Positions 21,821 through 33,800 of a stretch of 64,000 nt of DNA are shown one piece after another. The stretch's first letter is position 1; each line of letters starts with the position of its first letter. This DNA is from Onthophagus taurus (Eukaryota > Arthropoda > Insecta > Coleoptera > Scarabaeidae): assembly GCF_036711975.1 (NCBI RefSeq), contig NC_091968.1, forward strand, positions 4,402,001 to 4,466,000, in the 5' to 3' direction. The notes beneath the pieces are model-generated. The model saw only the letters and a program-made list of their open reading frames with translations. It had not been told where the DNA came from and did not search any database. A program made the translations under genes and the position numbers.

Positions 21821-24800
21821 TTAAAAATCAAGACCCCTACCCAAAATTGGACGTGCGAAAACGTTAGGTTGATCGTTACGTTCCATCATCAACGTGGCTA
21901 TTTTTATGCCAATCTCCCTACTAATTTGATACCCATCCACGAAATAATTGATCCCATTTGGAAAAAATCCCCTAAAATTATTCAAACAATAACAAATTAT
22001 CAATATATTTAATAGGAAACTCACCTGATTTGATCGTATGTAACTCCTTGTGTAGTTAACCAATTAATTTTGGCAGGTGTGTTATATTGACCGTCATTGG
22101 TAGACATTAATTGGGCTAAAGCTTGAAATTCCGAAGTTCCCCGAACGTTGTATAGAAGAAAAGTCTTTTGATTTTCCTAGGTTACAAAAAAAAAGTACAA
22201 TTAATTAATAAATGAAATCAAATTTAATTATATATACCAAGAAGCTCCTAAAAACCTTCCGCTCAGTTTGCGGGGCGAAATTCCAAGTTCCTTGCGATAA
22301 ACTGATCATGATATTGCTCAATTCCAATGGACGGATAACATAAAATATTGACGACGGACCAAACGATATAGGACCAGTCGCTGTCATATCAATCAACACA
22401 TTCGTTGGAATACCAAAACGGCGATGATCGCTAAAAACACCATCTTGAGATGTGCTTGGAACGTTTGCTCCATTCCCGCTGGTATGACTCAATTCAGGCT
22501 GTTTTGAATGTGGTCCGCAACCTTGTCGTTTAGAAGAACCAGTTTTCAAACAAGGTTGGTATTGTTTCGAACTACCACTTTGATGATCGTGATTATCATC
22601 AGCATCATTTGGAATTCCATTAAAATTTCTTTTAAGAACCTGCTGATTCCTTTCAACATTATCACCGAAATTAGGTTCCATATTTGGATCGAAGTCGTTC
22701 GATGATTCGCCGTTTGTGTTAAAATGCAGATATCCATTGCTTCCTGGTGGGAGTCGTGGCCTTTTTCCAAATTCAAACGGTTGAACAAGATTAAAATAAG
22801 ACTCTTCGCCTACAAGAACATAATTAAAAAGTCCGAGAAGATCCATTTCGAATTTTGTAGTTTTAGCAGATGGTTGCGTGACGTGACGTTGAATCATGTC
22901 GTTTAAAGCAAGTCGAAATTTCCACACTACATCGCCACCCAAGTTCACGTTTAAAGAATCATCGATTTCCATTATTGACGATTCCGGATCAAATCGCAAA
23001 GTTGAACCAGCGGTTAAAACAATCTAATTTTTAAATAGAAAAAGTTGTTTTAGTTCTATTTGGGTGTCTAATACCAATAATTAGCTTACAGTTAATGGAG
23101 TAACAGCAGTAACTCCTTTTAAATTGCACAAATTCCCAAGTTTTGACATTTCATCAAAAACAAACCACAATCCTGATGAGTATTCCATGGTTCCTCGAAG
23201 ACACGAAGTCGAATGCATTAAAACCCTCTTTTCATTTCTATCAAATAATAATTTATTAAATTATTTAATTTATTATTTAATAGGCTCACTTTCATATGAA
23301 ATGTCTAAAATTTGAACTACAACTTTGAAACTTCGGTAAAATAATGCTTTATTATCAACTAAGAAACGATGAAAGTTTCCGCCGAAAGAACTCAACTTTC
23401 AATATTTTCTTCCTAGCACTGTAAGTTAATTTGATTGTCAAACTGTCAAGTAGACGCCTTGCAATGCCCCCAATGCGACGTCGGTCGTCGAAATTTTGAT
23501 ATGAGAGAGGTGGGTCTCGCATTTCGAGAGATTGGGAGAAGGCTGAATCGAGACCACACTACAGTTGCTTGGATATGGACTTTATGGTCAGAAGAAGGTA
23601 TTCAGATGCGCTGTCCTGCTGGAAGACCCTTCCGAAGAAGCAACGCACGTGAAGACCGAGTCCTTAGGCGGATGGCTACCAGGGATCGATTTCAAGCAAC
23701 AAGGTCAATTGCTGTGGATTGGACGAGAGCTTTGAACGGACACTTGTCGATTTCAACTGTTTACAGAAGAGTTTCTTCCTTTGGGCTTCATTCATACCGT
23801 CCTTATCTTCGGCTTCCATTAACACCTCCACATAAAGCAGCCAGACTTGCATGGTGTCAAGAACGACAAGGGTGGGTTCATCAATAGAATGACATCATCT
23901 TCAGTGATGAATCAAGGTTTTGTTTATGGATGAATGATAGTCGTAGAAGGGTGCGACATCGCGGGGAAAGACGTCATTTGGAGTTCGTCCAAATGACACA
24001 CAGCCTTAACAGGGCTGTGTGTCCGACACACAGCCTTAACACCTGGGGTTATAGTTTGAGGGCTGATATGTGCTGGAAGAGGGTGTTTGCCCACTACACC
24101 GTATCATACTATGAGCGTAACCGTATCGACACATGCAAAAAAATATTCTTTGTATGAATTATCATGAGACAATGTCCACTGGACCGTTCCGGCACCGACT
24201 AACGCCGTACCGTGCCATGCCCGACCCGGCAGCAATTCCCAGGGAGGAATATTTTGCAGGTGCCGAAACGTTCCGTGCATGGCACGCACCGATGTGCATA
24301 GGCTGCCCAACCGCGTGGTTACGCAAACATCTGTTTTACTATTCCTTTCGCGCTTGAACACTGCAGCAGGTTCAGCAAGTTGTTAAATATGGAGGACGAA
24401 AAACTAATGAAATGTGTTCGTAAATACGAATTTTTATATAACCTTCAACATCCAAAATTGATATGGATACTCAAAGGAAAGAGAGAGCCTGGAGGGAAAT
24501 TTGAAATGATGACATTCGAAAGTACTGAAAAAATTTTTCTTCATCACCAATTAAGTGTCTAAATAATGTGCAGTATTCTCACTCAGCTTTTCATTCTTTT
24601 AGAGCATCGTGAATCCAGTACCATCGTCGCTGTTTTTGCGTTACTTCTTCTTCCTCGTCCAAAATAATGGCCAATCATTGCCAATCGTCTGATAGATAAC
24701 TTTCTAATAGCCATACCGTCGCTTTTTTGATACTATCCGCAGGTAGGCGCAACAGCAAAAACTTACTAGAGACTACTGATTTACTTTATACTGTAACTAA

Positions 24801-27800
24801 ACGAGATCCGAACGGGGCATCTACAGTTTGCATACACGGGCATAATACGCCTTTCATACGAGAATAGAACGCTGTTGGTCCATTGCAGTGGGCATAGTAG
24901 TGTTCGGAACGTTTTCTTACGTGCTTGACACGTTCCTGTTATGGTCCTAGTATGGAAGGGTGTAGTGGGCAAAGACCTTTACATGTCGTTACATCGATAA
25001 CGTTCTGGAACCGGTGTTAGGTACCAACACCGGTTTCATGAAGACGTTGCAGAATGCCACACAACAGGATAATGCAAGACCCCATACTGCTGTGGTTACA
25101 AGAAGGTTCCTGGAGCAGGTTGGATTGCAGATTTTGCCCTGGCCTGTACGGTCATCGGACTTGTCGCCAATTAAACATGTCTGGGATATGATGGGTTGGC
25201 GACTAAGACAAGTACCCAGGCCTCCTGAGAATCTGGATGACCTTCGACACCATCTAGAGGTTGCATGGAACGAGATACCCCAGGAGAACATCGATCACTT
25301 AAGAGGGGTAATTCTTTTTATGGATATTTTTTTTCCATAAAAAGTTATCTGAACATCTTAAGAATGTGATAGCAAAATTTTAAAGCGAAATTCTAACTAC
25401 TTCCGTTAAAATAGCGTATTTTCCCTACTACCATACATATGAACCACGTGACTCACGCGTGATTAAAGTAACTCACGCATGATCACGTGATCAAAAAAAT
25501 CGATTATTTTTATAGCAATATCTTGTTTAACCTCTTGATTCTATGAAGTTACAAATGAACATCCAAATCACCAATATTGTCCGTCAGGATCCGAGAGTTA
25601 GTGCGAGTGGAAAAAGCTAAATCAAATGGGTCGGATTCCTTGATGAAGCATCCAACGCCATTGCATCCAGATACTCAGAAACACATATATTCAATTTATG
25701 AAGATTTATCCCGAGAAAATTTATTAATAAGATGTTTGGGGGGCCACACTCAAAATGCCAATGAAAGTTTCAACTCCACTATTTGGCGATTAAAAAGCTT
25801 AAAAATAGTGGAAATTAGTACACATATTGCGGCTAGTTTATTTAATGAAGGACACAGTAGCATTTTGGAAATAATGAGTAAATTAAATATAATTATTGGG
25901 AGGGAAGCCAAAATATACTCTGAACAAAGGGACGAATATCGAATTACTCGGCAGGAACGACGTAACGAATCTCTGTTTAAAGAAGCTCGAAAAGCACAAA
26001 AAGACAAGTTGGCGATCGAAAGTAAATTTTATGAAGAAGCTGAAGGTCTGTTATATGGTCCGGGTATTGCAGACTAGTCAACAAGTTATTTGTAATTGAA
26101 AAAAATTTGTTTTTACGACTTGAAACTTTAACGAGTTTTTTCTCAAATCAATATATTTACACTTTATAAGCACGATAAATAATAAACTACTTGACTGAGT
26201 TTCATGAAATTTTGTACACATATAAATAGTAATATCGCCTTCTATTTGAACCTCTAAGTATACATAAGTTATTTTAAAAAACTACTTTTTTATTAATTTA
26301 TACAGTAAACCCTCTATTTTCGACCACCTTTAAAAAACGGTCACCTCTAGAAGCGGCCAATTGAAACGACATTTTAAAAAATAAATCCCACAAAAGTTGT
26401 TTGAAGAAAATTCCAATCTAGAGCAAAAGAGAAAATTTCGTAAAACCGAAGGATTCTGTAAAGCGAGAAATAGAAACATCACCATATTTGGACCTTTATT
26501 AAAAGAAAAAGCAGTGGAAGCAGCCCAAAATTTGAAACTTTTGAGTTTTAAAGCTTCAAATGAATGGCTTGAAAAATTTTGTCGAAGACATGAAATAAGC
26601 TTTAAAACCGTTTGCGGGGAATCAGCTGATGTCGACCTGATCAGTGTTGAAGCATGGAAAACAAAGTTAAAATTGATATTGAAGAACTACTTATCAAAAG
26701 ATGTGTACAATGCTGACGAAACTGGACTGTTTTATCTTGCAATGCCGAACAAAACGTTTTCTCTCAAAGGCGATAAATGTACGGGTAAAAAAACCCCAAA
26801 CAAAGATTGACAATTTTATTTTGCGCAAACATGGAAGGAGACAAGGAGGATCCGTTAATCATCGGGAAAAATAAAAACCCTCGTTGCTTTAAAGGATCGC
26901 ACATCAACAAACTTCCTTTAAAATGGGAGTGTAATAAAAAGGCCTGGATGACAACAGAGATTATGACTTCGTGGCTAAAACAATTTGATGAAAAAATGAG
27001 AAAGCAAAATAGTACTTTTATTTCTGGATAACGCCACGTCCCATCCCAAACTTACATTAGAACATGTAAAAATAGTGTTTCTTCCTCCAAACACTACCTC
27101 ACATTGCCAGCCATTAGATCAAGGGATCATCAATAGCTTTAAGTTAGCTTACAGAAAATCCTTAATTAAAAGGCTTTTAACATTTACAAATGACGAAAGT
27201 TGTTTCGAAGATGCCGAAAAAAGTATCAATTTGACCGGTGCCTTAATTTGGATAATAGCAGCTTGGAAAAAGGTTTCTCCAACAACCATTTCAAAATGCT
27301 TTGCAAAAGCCGGATTCTGCAAGAATCTTGAACAAGAAGGCGATTTTGAGGAAAAGGATGAAATTCCACTGGCCCAGCTTTTTTCAGGTTTAAAAAATAT
27401 GCCAAACATAAACCTGGAAAATTATGCGTCTATTGATTCTAATGTATTAACTGAAAATCCCAATATAGACATCCAAGAAATAATCAACGAACTAAGTGAC
27501 GATAAAGGCAATGATTCAAACAGTGAAAATGATGTTGAAGTATCTGAAAGTTGTACGTCAAATATTAAGAACATGACTGAAGTATGTGCAAAACTAAGGG
27601 ATGTACACAGTTTTTTATTTTGTAACAACAAACGTGAACTAGCTGTGAAAGTTATTAACATTTTAGCAAAATGTGAATCTCAGGTGTTACAAACGAAAAT
27701 TTAAAACTTAAAACAAACCTGTATTGAACAACATTTCAAGAAAATGTAATTTCATTATACTTATAATTTTGCATTAAATGAAATGATCAACACGATTTAT

Positions 27801-30800
27801 TCACTTATCTATTACCTCTCAATAACGACCACCTCTCTTTAACGGCCATTTTTCCAATAAATTTTTGTGAGCGCTATTAACCCAGATATGCCCACCGTAC
27901 TACATATAGTACACGCAAATACATGTTTTAAAATTTATTAGAGTATTGTTTCAACCCGATTGTTTTATGTGTACCATATGTAGGACGGTGGGCATTCGGA
28001 TACCTCTTATTTTTTCTATTATTCTAGAGGTTTTTTGTTAAACGAGGCTTTGGTAATGTTAGAAGATGACAACGAACTGGCAGAAAATGTCGATTCTTTG
28101 ACCATTTTCCACCAGAGAATGCTTGCGGAGATCAAACCGATGAAAATTCTGGAGAGGATAATGCCACAAACCTAAATAATTTACCTGGACCACAACTTCA
28201 AGCTCCAGCTGAAATAAATTTCCGAAATATTGACTGCCAGAATCAAAATCAAAAGAATGATGACGATTTTTCTTCAGACGACGAAATTCCTCTTTCAGCC
28301 TTGAGGGTAAAGAAAGCAAGGGTAGAAAAAAATACGAAAAAAAGGAAAAGTTATAAATGGACGGATAACGACTTGGAGCCTAATAATATAATTTTTAATG
28401 GCCAAGTAGATGAAAATGATAACGATGTATGTCCTTTGGAGTTATTTTCACTTTTCTTTGATGATGAAATACTGGATCTAATAGTAATCGAAAGTAATTG
28501 TTATACAAATCAGAAGAATCACCACCTAAGAATAGAGAAAACAGAAATAAAAGCATTCATAGGTGTACTATTACTCAGTGGATACATGCAAGTACCAAGA
28601 AGGAGAATGTACTGGGAGTATGAAAGAGACAGTCAAAATGTGTTGGTGTCTAAAGCAATAAGTCGAAATAATTTTGAATGTATTATGTCCGATTTTCATC
28701 TTGCAGATACTACTAAAATAGAAGTAAGAGTATCTGAATAAAAATTTTTTAGAAAATAGTATATGCATTGCATTGATGAAGCCATGGTACCATACTTTGG
28801 TCGTCATGGCTGTAAACAGTTTATACAGTTATAAGTATAGTGCGTACGGTGCTGGGCCTGCTGTTGTTTTAGAATATGCCGACGTTTTGAAGAAAAAATG
28901 GCCTAATGAACCAATACACTTTTTTTTGACAACTTCTTTTCCACCTTGCCGCTATTGGAGCTTCTATCCAATAAAAAGTTGAGAGGCACAGGCACCATTC
29001 GTGAAAACAGTATACCAGCTAATCCTCTGATGGATTCTAAAAAAATGAAGAAAGAGCCAAGAGGATGCTACGATTATAAAAAAGTTAATGGCCAAAATAT
29101 AATTGTTGTAAAATGGCATGACAATAGTATTGTCACTTTATGTTCAAATTCAGCAGGGGTGAATCCAATTCATTCTGCGAAAAGATTTTCTCGAAAAGAA
29201 AAGAAAATTATTCGGGTAACATTTAGTCAATTTATACAACGCCAAAATGGGAGGTGTCGACAGATATGATCAAAATTTGAGCCTTTATCGTATATACCGT
29301 ATTTTCTCGAATCTTATCCGCACTCGAATCTAATCCGCACCCCGATTTTAAAAATGCATAGTGGTAAAAAAATTTAGTTTGCGAATGTAATCCGCATCTT
29401 TCTTTGAGCAATTCGACAACACCAAAACAATGCGATGCTTGTTGTTAACCATAAATATATATTTTTTCCGTTGACTGACGCTGATGCACCTAAAGAAACC
29501 TTGCTTACGACGAGTTTTTATTAGACTAGACTTTAAATTTACCAAGCCAGAAAAAATTGGAAAATAAATATAATTTTAAAAATAAATAGTAATGCCTAGC
29601 ACGAATTCCGTTCATATACTGCCCTCGTAGTAGCTCGAACGTGGTGTGTGCTTAATTAATAATTATACATATAATAGGGTAATTATAAAAAAAAAGTAGC
29701 AAAAATCTAAAAGGTTCTTCTATACAGCAAAGTTTAAAGAGATGTTATTAAGTTAGTGTTAAGGAAATCGAAAAGCTGGTACAATTTTTGCTGATAACGA
29801 GAGTAACGTTGCAGCTGTTGCGGAAAGACCAGGTAGCTATTGGAGATTGTGAGGCATCGTGCAAAAAATTTACCGGGCCAAAGAAGAGACGATTTCATGA
29901 AATTGACGAGGCAGTTTTCTAGTTCTCTCAAGAAAACGAAAAGAGGGACTAAGAATTTTTAATACTAGCTAAGGTTGGACTGTGGGATTTATGCGCCGAA
30001 TTGTGTTATCGTTGAGGCGCAGAACTACACTTTCCCAAAAGCTCCTAATGATTTTCAAGAAAATTTCAATTTGTCTCAAACTGTAAATGTCAACAAAATG
30101 GTAGTATATCTGGATATGCCACCCAACTACACACTGGAAAGAAGAGGTGTGTGGGAAATTTCTTTATAAACGAATGGTTGCGAAAAATTGCGCATCACAC
30201 TGATGCTAGCAGTAACAAGTGATAGGGAAAAATTGCTGACATTACTACTATTGAGAAAAAAACCATTCTGAAATCTGAAAGACTTCCCGAATGAGGTCCT
30301 AGTTAGGGCACAACAAAAAGGATGGATAATTGAAAAGCTGATGATGGAATGATTAAGACAAGTATGGAGTCGTAGACCAGGAAGATTATTAAATAAGGAT
30401 ATTAATTAATCATAGATGATTGCCCTTGGTTTAGACTTCTTGTCACAATAATAATACCTGGTGGAATAACATCCATACTACAACCTGTGTATGTATATGT
30501 ATATTAACAAACTCGAGAATTAACAAAACCGGGAGCAATTAAAGGAGCTTCTGAACTTGTTCAGTGAGTGTAGGCGACATGGAAAACGATCCCTGAAAAC
30601 AATATTATAACATCATTTAAGAAGTTTTGTATAATCCGAAGATGACGTAATATGGGAAGAAAATGATACATAAAAATGTAAATATCGTTCTAAAACCCTT
30701 AATAAAGTGTTATTGTTATAATGTGATTTTATTTTACTATTTTCCAAATTGCAACTATACGACTGCGAATCTAATCCGCACCCGATTGTAATCCGCATTT

Positions 30801-33800
30801 GATTTTAGAGCACATAAAATTTGTAAAAAAGGTGCGGATTACATTCGAGAAAATACGGTATGTCAGAGAGAAAAAACAGTATTTTCCTCTTATAGCGCAT
30901 TGTATTGACATGTCAGTCCACAACGCCTTGCAACTACATAGGAGAAGTGATGGAACACTAGATCAGCTAAAATTTAGAAGAAGAATTGCCACCACACTGC
31001 TATTGCAGAATAAAAAACAAACGACTTCAAGAGGACATATGTCACATAATGAAGATGTATATTCGTTTTGATCACAGGGACCACTACGTCATACCTCAAG
31101 ATAAGCAGAACTATACTATATAGTACGGCTTGAATTTTGTATTTTTCAAAATAAATTTTTAATTTGCTTTCCAAATTTGTTTATGTATAGCTTAAACACT
31201 AACCTCTCAGAACATCTACTCATAAACAACCACCAAATTTGTATGGGCATATCTGGGTTAAGAGGTTTTACTGTATATCAATATTTTCTTAAAAAGTTTT
31301 AAAATTATATTAAAACACCTGTATTTTTTAAATGCTTATTTTTTTTTTAACTTTTTTTTGGTTCACATAGAAGATGTTGGGAACAATTTAAAAGCATTCG
31401 CAAGTAATTCTAACCACTCTAGCGAATACTAGAATGTTTGAAACGGAACCGCTCACTCCATAACGTTCCTCTATCTGATCACTATTTGCCGTTCGCCTAT
31501 AAAAGTTTTAGCATATGTCAATACATATTTTTATAAAACAAAGCATCACTAAATAGTAGTGGGTATCAAACTTATTTTATCGCGTCTAAATGTACTTCCC
31601 CCCTTATTAGAAAGCATGGGTAGGAGAGTTAATGCATGCATAGCCATGCGTGGGGATGCAACCCACTACTAGCTTTTTCTTGAAAAATGTTAATTTTTGT
31701 TTTTTTCAACTAAACTTTCATCGTTTCTTAGTTGACAATAAAGCATTATTTTACCGAAATTTCAAAATTGTAGCCTAATTCTTAATGGGTTGTGTATTTC
31801 ATGTGAAAGTGAGTGTATTACCTTGAAACCACTTTATTGTGATGCGAAAACGCAACATTCGGATATAACCCCGCACATAGCGCTGCTTTAACAATTGGCC
31901 AACTTCTATTAAATTGCACTAAATTCCTAATGCCACTGGAAACCGGCACCAAACCAGACTGCCTTAACAAGCTAACCAAATGGCATCTCGTCGCCGAAAT
32001 CATATCCAAACAACTCGGACTAACGTAATATTCGCGATAAAACTTTCTTTCCGTCTTAGTTAATTTCGCTTCTTGCCATTTTTGGTAAACCATTAACAGG
32101 GCCATATGGTCGCTGAACGTCCCGCAAGTTAACGATTTCTTTCGTTTCCCAGCTTCGACTTTTTCGGAACCTTTCGTTGGTAAAACGAAAGGATCTTTAT
32201 GGGTCAAAGTAGCAACGACGGTTAAAACGGGATCGAGGCATTTAAAAATTACCGAATAGATTAGCATTTTACCCAAATGGGGTTCGATGCAGAGACGAAG
32301 TAAATGAGAACCAAGAACGGTTAGGCTTTCGTTAGAATCGAGAGCTCCAAGCGAAACTAAATCGTTTATCGCATTCACTATAACGTGAGTGTTTGGGGCT
32401 TCGAGGGCTTTTGAAAGAAAATCGGCTATTTTCATCCCGTGTGGGGCGAGTTGTTTGGTTTGGAGGCAAAGTTCCTTAAAATATCAAAAAAATTAGATTA
32501 AGGAAAATCGGTTTGATTAAAAATTATAAAAAAAGCTTACATGTAAAGGTACCGTGAGTATTTCCGGTATGGTATTTATTAAAAGCGACTCATAACGCGT
32601 CCTAGAAAATATATGATAACATTTTCCTGGAGCGCATCTTCCAGCTCTCCCGGCTCTTTGTTTTAAAGAAGCAATACTAATCCATGTAGTTTCCAAAGTA
32701 GATGTTCCATTCAACTTAAACCCCAAAAGAAAATAAATTTAAAAAAACTTATTTAATCAAAATTTATCTCACCGAATCGTACGATTTCTGTTTAACTTTC
32801 CCAGTATCAATAACATGGGCAATATCATCAATGGTAATACTCGTTTCAGCAACATTCGTTGATAAAATCACTTTGCGTTGTTGTGATCGCTTGAAAACGT
32901 CGTGTTGCGCATTAACCATCATGCTTCCGTGTAATACGCAAATTTTGAGAAACTTCCCAACAGGAGATGCGGATAAAGCTTCAAGTTGAAGCATGATATC
33001 TTCGTAACCCGGAAGGAATACGAGAACCCCCATATTGTTTTTAATCTCAGTTTGATGGATATGTGTGATGATCGCAACGATTAAATCGTGGTCGATTATG
33101 TCTTCAAGAATCGTTTGATTGTACAGACTTAAAACGTCATTGTGAACTTGTCTCTTCATGTATTCGAAATTTCGAATCAGGGTTATAACGCCGTTATGGC
33201 AGTTTTGTTCAGCCATATCGATAGCTGTGCAATTTTCTTGTGATTTTAATGATACATCAGCACCTAAACCAAATTTTTTTATTATTCTTGTAGATATAAT
33301 TAATAAACAGTCTTTCTCACAGAAGTGAGAGTATGAATAAATAATATAAAAATAATTTTTTACCTAAATTTAGTAATTTTTCAACAAATTCAATATGACC
33401 ATTAGCCGCCGCTGCCATCAAAAGCGTGTATCCTGTACCACTGTGCTGATGATTAACAGAAACTTCTTCGGATAAAATAAGATGTAAGACTTGAATGAAA
33501 TTTTCTTCATTAGGAATTGAAATGTAATGCAATAAAGCTTCATCCATTTCTCGTAATACATCTTGATCGACTACTACAACTTCATTAATTTTATTACTTT
33601 CGGCTATTTCATTATTTTGTTTGCTATTTTTTTTCTGAATCAATTTCATCTGTTCAGACTCATAATTTAATTCAAGTAATATATTTTCGAGGAAGTAATG
33701 TTGTATGGGATATGTTCTTCCTTTGACTTCAACTTTAGCGACGTTTCCAAAGTAATTCTCGAATAATTCCACGTCCAACGTAGCCGACATTAATATTAAA

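Larger units (their letters stand above)
27881..31257 (+). mobile_element. piggyBac transposon, nested in the Tigger element
   Basis: 14-bp inverted repeats CCCAGATATGCCCA / TGGGCATATCTGGG immediately inside TTAA duplications (27877-27880 and 31258-31261), exactly the piggyBac arrangement. The transposase gene inside is broken and itself split by a pogo-like element (29297-30858). Confidence 0.92.
26303..31273 (+). mobile_element. Tigger-type transposon hosting a piggyBac element
   Basis: Ends CAGTAAACCCTCTA (left) and, on the other strand, CAGTAAAACCTCTT (right), both flanked by TA (26301-26302, 31274-31275). Contains a pogo-superfamily transposase (26397-27704). A piggyBac element has inserted at a TTAA just inside the right end. 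Confidence 0.82.
23285..31812. mobile_element. ~100 bp inverted repeats bracketing almost the whole large YTHDC2 intron
   Basis: 23285-23378 and 31712-31812 are reverse complements (shared blocks CTCACTTTCA, TTCGGTAAAATAATGCTTTA, CAACTAAGAAACGATGAAAG), with one roughly 10-bp indel. They sit 9 and 47 bp from the splice sites. This looks like terminal repeats of one large composite element, or two copies of a small repeat in opposite orientation. If excised, a normal ~57 bp intron would remain. Confidence 0.55.

Noticed and set aside
22508..22906. Plus-strand and shifted minus-strand frames overlapping the YTHDC2-like exon
   Set aside because: Shadows of the true minus-strand exon 22238-23023, which fits the splice phases and the protein family.
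24133..24357. 74-codon frame in the GC-rich part of the 24086 element
   Set aside because: No recognisable motif, overlaps an antisense frame of equal quality, and lies inside a non-autonomous element.
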